Assembly: GCA_018882785.1 (NCBI GenBank)
Contig: VERI01000001.1
Coordinates: forward strand, 1-64,000
From: Burkholderiaceae bacterium
Lineage (GTDB): Bacteria > Pseudomonadota > Gammaproteobacteria > Burkholderiales > Burkholderiaceae_A
Length of the DNA: 64,000 nucleotides
Direction: 5' to 3'
Shown: piece after piece, positions 44,403 through 55,326 of the stretch
Layout of the letters: the number at the start of each line of letters is the position of its first letter
How positions within the stretch are numbered: the first letter of the stretch is position 1
The notes under the pieces: model-generated
What the model was told of the DNA's origin: nothing
Databases searched by the model: none
Seen by the model: only the letters and a program-made list of their open reading frames with translations
Program-made: the position numbers and the translations under genes

Positions 44403-47261
44403 CAGGCTACCCAGGTAACGGCCGGTGTGGCTCGCCGGGCATGCTGCAATGTCCTCGGGGCTGCCGGTGGCCACCACAGCGCCTCCGCCATCACCTCCCT
44501 CGGGGCCGAGGTCGATAATCCAGTCGGCGGTTTTGATCACATCCAGGTTATGTTCGATCACCACCAGGGTGTTGCCCGCATCCCGCAGGGCATGAAGCAC
44601 CTTGAGCAGTAATGCGATGTCATGAAAATGGAGTCCGGTGGTCGGCTCATCCAGTATGTAGAGCGTTTTTCCTGTGTCTCTTTTCGAGAGCTCCTGTGAC
44701 AGCTTGACCCGTTGTGCCTCTCCACCTGATAAGGTGGTCGCACTCTGTCCGAGTTTGATGTAGCCCAGACCGACATCGATCAATGTCTGCAGTCGTCGTG
44801 ACACATTGGGCACAGCCCGAAAAAACTCCATGGCCTGCTCGATGGTCAACTCAAGTACTTCGGCAATATTCTTGCCTCGGTAGCGCACATCCAGGGTCTC
44901 CCGGTTATAGCGCAGGCCGTGGCAGACATCGCAGGGCACATAGACATCAGGCAGAAAATGCATTTCCACGCGCACCAGGCCATCGCCTTGGCAGGCCTCA
45001 CAGCGCCCCCCTTTGACGTTAAAGGAGAATCGGCCTGTGTCATAGCCACGCTCCCGGGCGGTGGTGGTCTGGGCAAACAGCTCGCGAATCGGGGTAAAAA
45101 GCCCGGTGTAGGTGGCTGGATTACTGCGCGGTGTGCGCCCAATTGGGCTCTGGTCGACACTGATCACTTTATCGAAGTGATCAAGACCTTCAATCGCGTC
45201 GACACCGGCCGGCTCTACGTTTGCACCATAGATTTTTTTTGCTGCTGCTGCGACCAGTGTGTCGTTAATCAGGGTTGATTTTCCGGAGCCAGACACGCCT
45301 GTGATGCAGACCATGAGGCCACAAGGAATCTCTGCGGTGATGTGCTTCAGATTGTTGCCGTGTGCACCCAAGAGTCTGAGCCAGCGGTCACCCGGCCGTC
45401 GCCGATCCGGCGGGCTGCTGATGCTGCGTTGTCCGCTGAGATATTGGCCGGTGAGTGAGCGGGGTTCGGCCATGATGGCCTGAACATCTCCCTGCGCAAT
45501 GAGCTCGCCGCCATGTTCGCCCGCACCTGGCCCCATGTCGATGACAACATCTGCTGCGCGGATAGCATCTTCGTCGTGCTCTACAACGATCACGGTATTG
45601 CCGAGATCGCGCAGTCGGCACAGGGTGCTCAGCAGCCGATCGTTATCGCGCTGATGTAGCCCGATCGAGGGCTCGTCCAACACATACATCACGCCGGAAA
45701 GCCCAGCACCGATCTGGCTCGCGAGTCGAATGCGCTGACTCTCACCGCCCGATAGGGTGGCTGCCGGCCGTTCAAGTGTCAGATAGTCCAGCCCGACATT
45801 GATCAGAAAGCCAAGGCGAGTGGAAATTTCAGACAGAATTTTCTCTCCAATCGCTGCGCGCATGCCGCTGAGTTCGAGATGGGCGAGCTGATCTGCCGCC
45901 TGCTTCAGGGGCATCCTTAATAGACTGGGGAGGTCGATGTCATGGCCGGGCGCACCGACCCGCACAAAGCGTGCCTCCGGCTTTAGCCGTGAGCCCGCAC
46001 AGGAAGGACAGTCGTGCATGCTGCGGTAGCGTCCCAGTTCTTCTTTCACCGTTGTGGAATCGGTCTCTCGCCAACGACGCTCCAAATTCGGCAGGATTCC
46101 CTCAAATGGATGTTGGCGGGTCACCAGAGTGCCGCGGTCTCCCGGGTACTTTAGGGGTAAGGATTCTTCACCTGAGCCAAAGAGCAGCACCATACGCACG
46201 GATTCCGGCAGCTGTTCAAAGGGTGATTCAAGATCAAAACCATAATGGTCTGACAGGCTTTGCAGCAGCTGAAAATAAAACGCATTGCGACGATCCCAGC
46301 CTTTGATTGCGCCTGACGCGAGGCTTAGGTGGGGAAATTGCACCACACGTTTGACATCAAAAAACTCAACCGACCCAATTCCGTCACACTCGGGACATGC
46401 GCCTGCGGGGTTGTTAAAGGAAAAGAGCGCCGGCTCCAGGTCCTTTAGGCTAAATCCGCACTCTGGGCAGGAGAAGGTTGTCGAAAATACATGCTCAGCC
46501 GCTGAGCCGTCGTCCTTCGAATGTTCGGGCACGCACAACACGATGGCCCGCCCATTGCCGAGGCGCAGTGCTGTTTCAAGAGACTCTGCGAGGCGTTGGC
46601 CTATATCGGGCTTGGCGCGAAGTCGATCGACAACAACGTCTAACGAGTGTTTTTGATTTTTATTGAGCGCACCAATCTGGTCGATATCGCAGATGACTGG
46701 CGTCTGATGCTCAGTCTGAATTCGGAGCCGGACAAATCCTTGTGCGCGCAGGCTCTGGATCAGATCGGTGTGTTCGCCTTTGCGTTGCGACAGCATCGGT
46801 GCAAGCACGCTTAGCCGAGAATGCGCCGGCCATGTCAGCATCTGATCGACCATCTGTGACACGGTTTGGGATTCCAGTCGATGCCGGGGATGGGAAGGGC
46901 AGTGGGGCACGCCCGCCCGGGCAAACAACAGCCTGAGGTAGTCATGAATCTCGGTCACCGTGCCCACCGTCGATCGCGGATTATGGCTAGAGGCTTTTTG
47001 CTCAATTGAAATGGCCGGCGACAACCCTTCAATCAGATCGACGTCGGGCTTCTCCATCAGCTGAAGAAACTGCCGTGCATAGGCCGATAGCGATTCAACA
47101 TAGCGCCGTTGGCCTTCGGCATATAGGGTGTCAAAGGCGAGTGATGACTTGCCAGATCCAGAAAGTCCGGTAATCACAACGAGTTGATGCCGGGGTATAT
47201 CGACATCAATATTTTTTAGATTGTGGGTTCGGGCGCCCCGAACCCGAATGGCTGAATGCAT
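44385..47261 (-). CDS. uvrA: Excinuclease ABC subunit A
   Basis: [37 protein letters not shown]; start at 47261. Confidence 0.97.
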   Translation of the reverse strand: MHSAIRVRGARTHNLKNIDVDIPRHQLVVITGLSGSGKSSLAFDTLYAEGQRRYVESLSAYARQFLQLMEKPDVDLIEGLSPAISIEQKASSHNPRSTVGTVTEIHDYLRLLFARAGVPHCPSHPRHRLESQTVSQMVDQMLTWPAHSRLSVLAPMLSQRKGEHTDLIQSLRAQGFVRLRIQTEHQTPVICDIDQIGALNKNQKHSLDVVVDRLRAKPDIGQRLAESLETALRLGNGRAIVLCVPEHSKDDGSAAEHVFSTTFSCPECGFSLKDLEPALFSFNNPAGACPECDGIGSVEFFDVKRVVQFPHLSLASGAIKGWDRRNAFYFQLLQSLSDHYGFDLESPFEQLPESVRMVLLFGSGEESLPLKYPGDRGTLVTRQHPFEGILPNLERRWRETDSTTVKEELGRYRSMHDCPSCAGSRLKPEARFVRVGAPGHDIDLPSLLRMPLKQAADQLAHLELSGMRAAIGEKILSEISTRLGFLINVGLDYLTLERPAATLSGGESQRIRLASQIGAGLSGVMYVLDEPSIGLHQRDNDRLLSTLCRLRDLGNTVIVVEHDEDAIRAADVVIDMGPGAGEHGGELIAQGDVQAIMAEPRSLTGQYLSGQRSISSPPDRRRPGDRWLRLLGAHGNNLKHITAEIPCGLMVCITGVSGSGKSTLINDTLVAAAAKKIYGANVEPAGVDAIEGLDHFDKVISVDQSPIGRTPRSNPATYTGLFTPIRELFAQTTTARERGYDTGRFSFNVKGGRCEACQGDGLVRVEMHFLPDVYVPCDVCHGLRYNRETLDVRYRGKNIAEVLELTIEQAMEFFRAVPNVSRRLQTLIDVGLGYIKLGQSATTLSGGEAQRVKLSQELSKRDTGKTLYILDEPTTGLHFHDIALLLKVLHALRDAGNTLVVIEHNLDVIKTADWIIDLGPEGGDGGGAVVATGSPEDIAACPASHTGRYLGSLLKRQA

Positions 47262-47340
47262 GTATGGGTGTCTTGAAAATCGGACCCGGCCCGACCACAG
47301 GGGCCGGTTAATGGCCAATCGACTACTATAACCGTTGGTT

Positions 47341-48546
47341 ATGACAAGAGCATCTTCCCGGATCCGATTCACTGCGCAGGAGTGGCGTGCCTGTCTGGCC
47401 CTCTCGATGCTGTATGGCCTGCGCATGCTCGGCCTCTTTCTTGTATTTCCTGTGCTCGCGGCAGAGTCCCAAGGCCTTCAGGGGGGCAGTGACCCACTGT
47501 GGGTGGGCATTGCCGTTGGTGTGTATGGGCTGACTCAGGCAATGCTTCAGATTCCTTTTGGCATGGCCTCTGACCGTTATGGCCGGCGTCGGGTCATCTT
47601 GATTGGGCTGGGCATTTTCGCTGTGGGCAGTTTTATCGCTGCCGGATCGAATTCAATTGTCTGGCTATCGGTGGGACGAGCGCTCCAAGGGGCCGGTGCG
47701 ATATCGGCGGCGGTGACTGCATTTCTCGCCGACTCGACACGGGATGAAGTGCGCACACGGGCGATGGCGTTGATCGGCGGCACCATTGGCCTTGCCTTTG
47801 CACTGTCGCTTGTCGTGGCCCCTGTCTTATCGTCGATGCTGGGCATCTCAGGTTTATTTTGGATGACTGGGCTATTGGTGCTCGGCGCTATGATCCCAGT
47901 GGGCCGAATGGCGGAGCCGGCCCGTCGAAGGCAGACCGACTATTCATGGGCCCGCGCGCGGGCGACTGTTCTGCACAATGGCCAGCTGATGCGATTGAAT
48001 CTTGGAATTTTTATGATTCACATGACCCAGACGGCAATTTTTGTAGTGGTTCCCCTGGCCTTGATTCAGATGGGCCTGGCCCTGCCCGATCATTGGCAGC
48101 TCTACCTGCCGGTGGTGGTGCTGTCCTTCGTGCTCATGCTGCTGCCGATTCTCTGGGCCGAGCGGACCGGGCGCAGCAGACCGGCATTTCTTTCGGCGAT
48201 CGGTCTGATGGGGATTTCGATTTTTTCATTCGCCGTCGTGCCGCAGAGTCTGTGGGTCTGGGCACTGGTGCTGCTGGCATTTTTCACGTCGTTTAATGCC
48301 CTGGAGGCTTTTCTGCCGTCTTGGGTGTCGCGCCTTGCGCCACAGGAGCATCGGGGACTTGCCCTTGGGGTCTATAACACCACGCAGTCTTTGGGCCTGT
48401 TCTCGGGCGGGCTGCTTGGCGGGGTGATGGCCAAGGCCTTCGGCTCCAGCGCGGTCTATCTGGCCTGTGCTGCGACAATCCTGCTTTGGGGCATGATCTC
48501 ATTTGGGCTGCGGGAGCTTGGCCCTCGCCACCCCCGTGCAGCCTAG
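47341..48546 (+). CDS. MFS transporter (YajR-like)
   Basis: [27 protein letters not shown]; 12-TM pattern. Confidence 0.9.
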   Translation: MTRASSRIRFTAQEWRACLALSMLYGLRMLGLFLVFPVLAAESQGLQGGSDPLWVGIAVGVYGLTQAMLQIPFGMASDRYGRRRVILIGLGIFAVGSFIAAGSNSIVWLSVGRALQGAGAISAAVTAFLADSTRDEVRTRAMALIGGTIGLAFALSLVVAPVLSSMLGISGLFWMTGLLVLGAMIPVGRMAEPARRRQTDYSWARARATVLHNGQLMRLNLGIFMIHMTQTAIFVVVPLALIQMGLALPDHWQLYLPVVVLSFVLMLLPILWAERTGRSRPAFLSAIGLMGISIFSFAVVPQSLWVWALVLLAFFTSFNALEAFLPSWVSRLAPQEHRGLALGVYNTTQSLGLFSGGLLGGVMAKAFGSSAVYLACAATILLWGMISFGLRELGPRHPRAA

Positions 48547-48629
48547 ACGAATGCCATATCGTCAGGCGCCGAGTTTCTGCGCATGCTGTGGCCTGTCCCA
48601 ATACCGGGCGTTTTTCAGGAGATGAATCT

Positions 48630-49070
48630 ATGTTGATGGTTGGAGTTGCAAGAGTTGGGAATGAGCCCGTGGCGCGGTATACCCCGGATGGCAAGCCCGT
48701 CATGGATATTTCGCTGGCGTTTGATTACGGCCGCAAGGGCGGTGATGGCCGTCGTCCGACCCAGTGGGTCAACGCCACCATGTGGGGCGAGCGGGTGGAG
48801 CGCCTGCAGCCTTACCTGTCAAAAGGATCACAGGTCTTCGTGACATTGTCCGAGCCGCATATTGAGACCTACGAGAAAAAAGATGGCAGTGGCCAGGGCT
48901 TCTCGCTTCGGGCCAGGCTCACCGAGCTCGAATTTGTGGGGGGGCGGCGTGACGAGTCAGCGGGTGATACGGCCGATGCATCTGGCGCCCCTTCGGCATC
49001 GTCCCGCCCCGCGAAGGCTGCGGCCAAGGCGCCCGGTTTTGACGACCTCGACGACGATATTCCGTTTTAG
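48630..49070 (+). CDS. ssb: Single-stranded DNA-binding protein (divergent OB fold)
   Basis: OB-fold region plus C-terminal DDLDDDIPF tip; located after uvrA-MFS. Confidence 0.85.
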   Translation: MLMVGVARVGNEPVARYTPDGKPVMDISLAFDYGRKGGDGRRPTQWVNATMWGERVERLQPYLSKGSQVFVTLSEPHIETYEKKDGSGQGFSLRARLTELEFVGGRRDESAGDTADASGAPSASSRPAKAAAKAPGFDDLDDDIPF

Positions 49071-49158
49071 TTTTCAGAGGGCCCCTTGCTGGGCCCTGGC
49101 CACCTGGTGCGTGGCCCATTTCGTAGCACTGTCGGGTAAAATCGCTGGCTTTCCCAAG

Positions 49159-49185
49159 GCGCCGCATTCGCGGCGCGCGTTTTTT
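49159..49185 (+). promoter_or_regulatory. Attenuator-like hairpin in FmdB leader
   Basis: GCGCCGC-ATTC-GCGGCGC-gcg-TTTTTT just downstream of TAAAAT (49137-49142). Confidence 0.5.
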
Positions 49186-49202
49186 GAGCTCAGCACACCG
49201 CC

Positions 49203-49610
49203 ATGCCGATTTACCCATATCGATGCGAGAACTGCGGGTTCCAGAAGGACGCCCTGCAGAAATTGTCCGACCCGCCGCTGCGGGACTGTCCTGAGTGCGG
49301 ACAGGCCCGGCTTGCGCGGCAGCTCACGGCCGCCGGATTCTCACTGAAGGGTTCGGGCTGGTATGTGACGGATTTTCGTAACTCAGGACAGCCATCCAAT
49401 CCGAAGGCCGCACAAACGGCAGCCCCCGGCGCAGAATCCGCGGCAGCGACGTCGTCTGACAGTCCGGCGGCGACTCCTTCCTCTTCTGGCGCAGCAACTG
49501 CCGCCAACGGCGCAGCAGCTGCAGCGACCGGTGCTGCGTCGTCTGCGTCCGGCGCATCGGGCTCAGCCACATCAAGTTCTGTCACCCCGTCGGCATCGTC
49601 CGGCGCTTAA
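49203..49610 (+). CDS. FmdB-type zinc ribbon protein with Ala/Ser-rich tail
   Basis: MPIYPYRCENCGFQKDALQKLSDPPLRDCPECGQ. Confidence 0.88.
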   Translation: MPIYPYRCENCGFQKDALQKLSDPPLRDCPECGQARLARQLTAAGFSLKGSGWYVTDFRNSGQPSNPKAAQTAAPGAESAAATSSDSPAATPSSSGAATAANGAAAAATGAASSASGASGSATSSSVTPSASSGA

Positions 49611-49619
49611 CAGGCCCCC

Positions 49620-50237
49620 ATGCAGATCGTCCGCACCCATTTCAAACGCTACCTGCTTGCGGGCCTGCTGCTGTGGACGCCGTTATCGATCACGGTCTGG
49701 GTGATCACCTGGGCATTCGATGTATTGGATAGCGTGCTGCCGGTCGCGCTGCGATCGGAGGTCCTCTTCGGGGTGCATATCCCGGGCTTTGGCGTATTGG
49801 TCGTACTGCTCCTCATTTTGTTGACGGGTTTTCTTGCCGCGAATTTGATCGGCCAGAAATTGGTGGAGATCTGGGAAGGCGTGATGAATCGAATCCCGCT
49901 GTTCAGATCGATCTACTCCTCCGTCAAGCAGGTGAGCGATACCATCCTGTCGCCGAACGGCCAGGCATTTCGTCAGGCCGTGCTGGTGCAGTATCCCCGT
50001 CAGGGCTCTTGGACGATCGGATTTCTCACGGGTACGCCATCCTCGGATGTGGCGGCGCATCTGCCAGCAGATTGTGTCTCCGTTTATGTGCCGACAACCC
50101 CAAACCCGACGTCAGGCTTTTTTCTGATGATGCCCCGTGCGGATGTCGTTGAATTATCAATCGGCGTCGATGCTGCCTTGAAGTATGTAGTGAGCATGGG
50201 CACCGTTCCTCCAATGTCCTCGCGGCCGAAATCCTAA
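49620..50237 (+). CDS. DUF502 membrane protein
   Basis: [25 protein letters not shown]...[19 protein letters not shown]. Confidence 0.88.
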   Translation: MQIVRTHFKRYLLAGLLLWTPLSITVWVITWAFDVLDSVLPVALRSEVLFGVHIPGFGVLVVLLLILLTGFLAANLIGQKLVEIWEGVMNRIPLFRSIYSSVKQVSDTILSPNGQAFRQAVLVQYPRQGSWTIGFLTGTPSSDVAAHLPADCVSVYVPTTPNPTSGFFLMMPRADVVELSIGVDAALKYVVSMGTVPPMSSRPKS

Positions 50238-50278
50238 AGCCGCGTTTTCTTTTGATTCCATTGAATTCAGGAAGCGCC

Positions 50279-52075
50279 ATGCGATCCCATTACGCCGGCT
50301 CGGTCTGCGCCGAACAACTTGGTCAACACGTCACGCTCTGCGGCTGGGTGCATCGCAGGCGCGACCATGGCGGCGTGATCTTTATCGATCTGCGTGATCG
50401 TGAGGGGCTGGCGCAGGTCGTGTGTGATCCCGACCGTCCCGAAATGTTCAAGACTGCTGAGACGCTGCGCAATGAGTTCTGTATTCAGATCACCGGCCTG
50501 GTGCGGCCGCGGCCGCAGGGTACGGCAAACCCGAATTTGAAGAGCGGCGAGATTGAGATCCTATGCCACAACATCGTCGTGCTCAACCCATCCGTTACGC
50601 CACCGTTTCAGCTCGATGATGACAATTTATCGGAGACCACTCGGCTCACCCATCGGGTTTTAGACCTGCGGCGGCCGATGATGCAGAAAAATCTGATGCT
50701 GCGTTATCGGGTCGCAATGGAGGTACGCCGTTATCTGGATGCAGAGGGATTTGTTGATGTCGAGACGCCCATGCTGACCAAGTCAACACCCGAGGGCGCC
50801 CGAGATTATCTGGTGCCATCGCGGGTAAACGCAGGAGAATTTTTTGCGCTTCCGCAATCCCCGCAGCTCTTTAAGCAGCTTTTAATGGTGTCAGGGTTTG
50901 ATCGTTACTATCAGATCACCAAGTGCTTTCGTGACGAGGATTTGCGTGCTGATCGACAGCCGGAATTTACCCAGATTGATTGCGAGACGTCTTTTCTGAC
51001 CGAAGAGCAGATTCGTGCATTGTTCGAGCGCATGATTCGCCATGTATTTAAGACAACAATCGATATCGCATTGCCCGAACCTTTTCCGGTGATGGCCTAT
51101 GCAGAGGCGATGCAACGTTTTGGGTCCGACAAGCCCGATCTACGTGTCAGGCTTGAGTTTACGGAGCTGACCGATGTGATGCGATCGGTGGACTTCAAGG
51201 TATTTTCTGAGCCTGCCCATCATCCCTCTGGCCGAGTGGCGGGACTGCGTGTTCCCGGGGGCGCAGCGATCTCTCGTGGCGAGATTGATGCCTATACCGA
51301 ATTCGTAAAAATTTATGGTGCCAAGGGCCTGGCCTGGATCAAGGTGAATCAGCGCGCACAAGGCCGTGACGGCCTGCAGTCGCCAATCGTGAAAAATCTT
51401 CACGACGAGGCCATCAATGCCATTCTTCAGCGGTCCGGGGCACAGGATGGTGATCTGATTTTCTTTGGGGCAGACAAGGCAAAGGTCGTCAATGATGCGC
51501 TCGGAGCGCTGCGGCTCAAGGTGGGGCATAGCGAATTTGGCAAGTCGCATGGGCTCTTTGAGTCTGGATGGAGGCCGCTGTGGGTCGTGGACTTCCCCAT
51601 GTTTGAGCATGACGAGGAAGAAAATCGTTGGGCGGCGGTCCATCATCCGTTCACCGCCCCGAAAGACGGCCATGAGAACCTGATGGACTCTGATCCCGGC
51701 CAGTGTCTAGCCAAGGCGTATGACATGGTGCTCAACGGCTGGGAGCTCGGTGGCGGATCGGTTCGAATTCATCAGGCAGAAGTACAAAGCAAGGTATTTA
51801 CTGCACTGAAGATTGGCCCGGAGGAGGCGCGCGCCAAGTTCGGTTTTCTGCTGGATGCACTTCAGTATGGCGCACCACCCCACGGAGGAATCGCCTTCGG
51901 TCTTGACCGGCTGGTGACCCTCATGACTGGGGCAGAGAGTATTCGGGATGTCATTGCCTTTCCTAAGACCCAGCGGGCCCAGTGCCTGCTGACACAGGCG
52001 CCGTCGTCGGTGGATGACAAGCAGCTACGGGAGTTGCACATCCGGCTGCGGGAGGCCCCGAGAATCGCGGGGTGA
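50279..52075 (+). CDS. aspS: Aspartyl-tRNA synthetase
   Basis: [23 protein letters not shown]...[16 protein letters not shown]. Confidence 0.97.
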   Translation: MRSHYAGSVCAEQLGQHVTLCGWVHRRRDHGGVIFIDLRDREGLAQVVCDPDRPEMFKTAETLRNEFCIQITGLVRPRPQGTANPNLKSGEIEILCHNIVVLNPSVTPPFQLDDDNLSETTRLTHRVLDLRRPMMQKNLMLRYRVAMEVRRYLDAEGFVDVETPMLTKSTPEGARDYLVPSRVNAGEFFALPQSPQLFKQLLMVSGFDRYYQITKCFRDEDLRADRQPEFTQIDCETSFLTEEQIRALFERMIRHVFKTTIDIALPEPFPVMAYAEAMQRFGSDKPDLRVRLEFTELTDVMRSVDFKVFSEPAHHPSGRVAGLRVPGGAAISRGEIDAYTEFVKIYGAKGLAWIKVNQRAQGRDGLQSPIVKNLHDEAINAILQRSGAQDGDLIFFGADKAKVVNDALGALRLKVGHSEFGKSHGLFESGWRPLWVVDFPMFEHDEEENRWAAVHHPFTAPKDGHENLMDSDPGQCLAKAYDMVLNGWELGGGSVRIHQAEVQSKVFTALKIGPEEARAKFGFLLDALQYGAPPHGGIAFGLDRLVTLMTGAESIRDVIAFPKTQRAQCLLTQAPSSVDDKQLRELHIRLREAPRIAG

Positions 52076-52686
52076 TGCAAATGTTTGGCGCGCTCGGTGT
52101 TGCGACTGTGGCGGTGTTGATGGGCGGCGCGCTTGGGCTTTTAAGGGGCCCGTCACTTTTGGCGACCCACCCAGCGGTATTGGGCATTCCTGTCCTGGTG
52201 GCTGCTGGAATTATTTTTATCGTCTATCGATTCTGGCCGGCAGCATCGGACACGCCATCCTTGCGGTCACGCCAGATTCTTGTCCACCTCGGCCTGGGCG
52301 TTTTGATGGCCGTGCTGGTCCTGGTCTCGGAGTCTGCACTGCTGCTGGATTGGCCATCCGGAGCCGGACTCATCGCAGGGTTGGGCCTATCCGTAGTGAC
52401 GACGATTCGCGGTGTTCCAGCCGTGTTTGATACCGATGACATTCGACTGCGGGTGCTGCTGCTGTATTTGGCAGCAGGACTGGTGGCCATTTCGACCCTG
52501 CTCACATCATTGCCGCCGTCTGCCTTCTGGGTGATCAGCGCGATCATTCCGGCCTGGCAGGCCCGGCGTCTTGCCCTGCGCGGAGAATCCGCATTAGCGG
52601 CACGCATGCTGCAGGCGGCCGTGCGACTGTTTGTGGGTGTTCTTGGCGTCGCCCTGATCCTGCCGGCGCTTTTGTTACTTCGCTAG
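52072..52686 (+). CDS. Hypothetical multi-pass membrane protein
   Basis: About six hydrophobic segments; 4-bp overlap with aspS. Confidence 0.65.
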   Translation: MMQMFGALGVATVAVLMGGALGLLRGPSLLATHPAVLGIPVLVAAGIIFIVYRFWPAASDTPSLRSRQILVHLGLGVLMAVLVLVSESALLLDWPSGAGLIAGLGLSVVTTIRGVPAVFDTDDIRLRVLLLYLAAGLVAISTLLTSLPPSAFWVISAIIPAWQARRLALRGESALAARMLQAAVRLFVGVLGVALILPALLLLR

Positions 52687-52705
52687 ATGGAATAGCCAGG
52701 AAACG

Positions 52706-53167
52706 ATGATGGCCGGAGATAAGATTCCTGAGTCTGTATTGGTCGTAATTCATAGCGAGGATCTGCTGGTATTGCTCATCGAGCGTGCCGACCATCGTGG
52801 CTTTTGGCAGTCGGTGACGGGCAGTCGGGCGTCATGGGAGGAACCGTTGATCGAGACTGCCCGCAGAGAACTTGCTGAAGAAACTGGAATTGATGCGGAT
52901 GCAGGTGCATGCCCTCTGGTGGATTGGCGTTTTTCTCAGACCTACGAGATCTACCCCCATTGGCGCCACCGTTATCCCGTGGGCGTCACAGAGAATGTAG
53001 AGCACGTCTTTAGTATTTGTGTACCCCGCGATACGCCGATTCGTCTGTCTAGCCGTGAGCATGTGAACTCGGTCTGGCTGCCCTGGGAAGATGCCGCCGA
53101 GCGCTGCTTTTCCTGGAGTAATGCGAAGGCGATCCGTGATCTGCCATCTCGATTCTCCCGGAGATAG
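52706..53167 (+). CDS. nudB: Dihydroneopterin triphosphate diphosphatase (Nudix)
   Basis: Nudix box GSRASWEEPLIETARRELAEETGI; WRHRYPVGVTENVEHVFSICVP. Confidence 0.88.
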   Translation: MMAGDKIPESVLVVIHSEDLLVLLIERADHRGFWQSVTGSRASWEEPLIETARRELAEETGIDADAGACPLVDWRFSQTYEIYPHWRHRYPVGVTENVEHVFSICVPRDTPIRLSSREHVNSVWLPWEDAAERCFSWSNAKAIRDLPSRFSRR

Positions 53168-53169
53168 CA

Positions 53170-54417
53170 GTGCCAGATGCCGTGATGCAGGCCCCGATGA
53201 GGCTGCTGCAAGGGGCAACTGAATATTTTCCTGAGCTGATTGCCGCTATCGGCCGGGCACGCAGGACGATCTATCTTGAGTCTTACCTCATTCATGATGA
53301 TCCGCCTACCCGGGAAGTGCTGCAGGCGCTGATCAATGCCCGGCGTCGTGGTGTAGCGGTCTATCTGCTTTTGGACGGATTTGGCGCATCGACAGAGATG
53401 GAATGGGTACGCGGCCTGTTGCTCTCGAGCGATGTTCAGGTGGAATTCTATCGGCCGAGGGTGAAGTGGCGGGCACCGAACACCTGGCGTCGCCTGCACC
53501 GTAAGCTGGTCATGATTGATGAGCAGGTTGGGTTTGTCGGCGGAATTAATTTGATTGGCGATTATTTCGATCTTGCCCACGGACAACTCACCCGTCCACG
53601 GCTTGATTTTGCTGTCATGGTGACCGCGATTCGCCCGGTGATTGGGATGTCTCGAGTGATGCGGCGGACCTGGTGGCGGGTGAGCCTTCGCAACGCATTT
53701 CGCGGCAGTCTGGGGCGGCTTCTGACGGCAGAACGTCGTCAGATGGAACTGACCATGCTTCGCGAGGCCTGGCGTCGCACGCGACGTCATCTACGCTGGC
53801 GGGCACCCCCCGCCCGCCGACAGGCTTCGCGTCGGGCACGGCTTTTACTTCGAGATAACTTTCGTCACCGTCGTGACATTGAACGTTGGTATCTCCTGAG
53901 CATTGCCGATGCGCGCGAGGACATTCTGATTGCAAACGCCTATTTTGTTCCGACGCTGCGTTTTCGCCAGGCCCTGATGCGTGCCGCGGGGCGAGGGGTA
54001 AGGGTTCGGCTACTGATTCAGGGCCAGAGTGATCAATGGTGGACCCACTGGGCCACACAGGCGCTGGTGGGCGAGCTCGTATCCAGCGGGGTAGAGGTCT
54101 ATGAATATACCGAGAGTTTTCTGCATGCCAAGGTTGCGGTCATTGACGATGCGCTGACGGTGGGTTCCTCTAATATCGATCCCTTCTCGCTGGCATTTTC
54201 CTTGGAGGCCAATCTGATGGCAGAGGACGCAGGCCTGGCCGCAGAACTTCGGGGACGTCTTGAGCATGTCCTGGCTAGCGCGTCGCGGCGCCTTCTGCCG
54301 GTGACACGCCATCGCGGCCCGATTCGGGCACTCGGCCGTGTGATGCTGCTGACAATTGCCCTCATGGCCCTTCGTGTATTTATTGCATTTAGTCGCAGTG
54401 CGCTCCGAATTCGTTAG
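53170..54417 (+). CDS. clsB: Cardiolipin synthase B-like (two PLD motifs)
   Basis: HRKLVMIDEQVGFVGGIN and HAKVAVIDDALTVGSSNIDPFS. Confidence 0.9.
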   Translation: MPDAVMQAPMRLLQGATEYFPELIAAIGRARRTIYLESYLIHDDPPTREVLQALINARRRGVAVYLLLDGFGASTEMEWVRGLLLSSDVQVEFYRPRVKWRAPNTWRRLHRKLVMIDEQVGFVGGINLIGDYFDLAHGQLTRPRLDFAVMVTAIRPVIGMSRVMRRTWWRVSLRNAFRGSLGRLLTAERRQMELTMLREAWRRTRRHLRWRAPPARRQASRRARLLLRDNFRHRRDIERWYLLSIADAREDILIANAYFVPTLRFRQALMRAAGRGVRVRLLIQGQSDQWWTHWATQALVGELVSSGVEVYEYTESFLHAKVAVIDDALTVGSSNIDPFSLAFSLEANLMAEDAGLAAELRGRLEHVLASASRRLLPVTRHRGPIRALGRVMLLTIALMALRVFIAFSRSALRIR

Positions 54418-54427
54418 CCTGTCGCCC

Positions 54428-55264
54428 ATGTCAGTCATTCGATATCCGATTTATGGTGTGGATTTCAGCTCTGCGCCGAGCCGTCGCAAGCCGATCACCA
54501 TTGCAATTGGCCGTCTTATTCGGGGGGTGTATTCGCTGGATCAGGTCGTTGCGGCCCCAACGCTGGAGCACTTTGAGCAATTCCTTCATCATCCGGGGCC
54601 TTGGGTTGCAGGCTTTGATCTCCCATTCAGCATGCCCCGGAGTCTGATTGAACATTACGGCTGGCCAACTGATTGGCCTGAATTTATTCGTTGGTACGGC
54701 GCCCAAGACCGCGCCGTATTGCGGCGCGCATTTAAGTCATTCTGTAATGCGCGGCCAGTGGGCAATAAATATGTCTACCGTAAGACCGATCGGCCCGCAG
54801 GCTCGAGTCCTGCCATGCGCTGGACGAATCCTCCTGTGGCGTGGATGGCCCATGCCGGTGCGCCCCGTATTCTTCAGGCGGGATTGCATGTGCCCGGACT
54901 GCATTCGGTGCCGATGCCAACATCGTTGCGGGTTGCACTAGAGGCATATCCAGGATTTACGGCCCGCAAGGTCAGTCGGAGTTCCTATAAAAGCGATACG
55001 TCCGCCAAACAAACACCGGAGCGTCGGGCGGTTCGCCGTCAGATTGTTAGTGCCCTCATGGCAGGCGAGGCCGCTCTGAATTGCCGGCTTGGTGTGACGC
55101 GTGCATGGCAGCAACGACTGGTTGACGATGGGGCGGGCGATCTTCTGGATGCTGTGATCTGTGCAATGCAGGCCGCCCATGCGGCAGTTATGCCGGGCTT
55201 TGGTTTTCCGGCAGATCTTGATCCGCTTGAGGGGTGGATTGCGTCGGTACCGGTGCCCGCCTGA
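54428..55264 (+). CDS. DUF429-type protein
   Basis: YGVDFSSAPSRRKPITIAIG...LLDAVICAMQAAHA; start at 54428. Confidence 0.7.
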   Translation: MSVIRYPIYGVDFSSAPSRRKPITIAIGRLIRGVYSLDQVVAAPTLEHFEQFLHHPGPWVAGFDLPFSMPRSLIEHYGWPTDWPEFIRWYGAQDRAVLRRAFKSFCNARPVGNKYVYRKTDRPAGSSPAMRWTNPPVAWMAHAGAPRILQAGLHVPGLHSVPMPTSLRVALEAYPGFTARKVSRSSYKSDTSAKQTPERRAVRRQIVSALMAGEAALNCRLGVTRAWQQRLVDDGAGDLLDAVICAMQAAHAAVMPGFGFPADLDPLEGWIASVPVPA

Positions 55265-55326
55265 ATCCGATGGGCTTGTTGATTGTGCGTTGTGTGATCG
55301 GCAGGGCCTTTCGCTACCATTGATGG

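Noticed and set aside
47262-47340. Looked for a LexA/SOS box upstream of uvrA
   Set aside because: No CTG-N10-CAG-like site seen in the short uvrA-MFS spacer; absence alone is weak evidence.
52972-53790. 272-aa minus-strand ORF across nudB/clsB
   Set aside because: Overlaps two supported genes on the opposite strand; no recognisable family.
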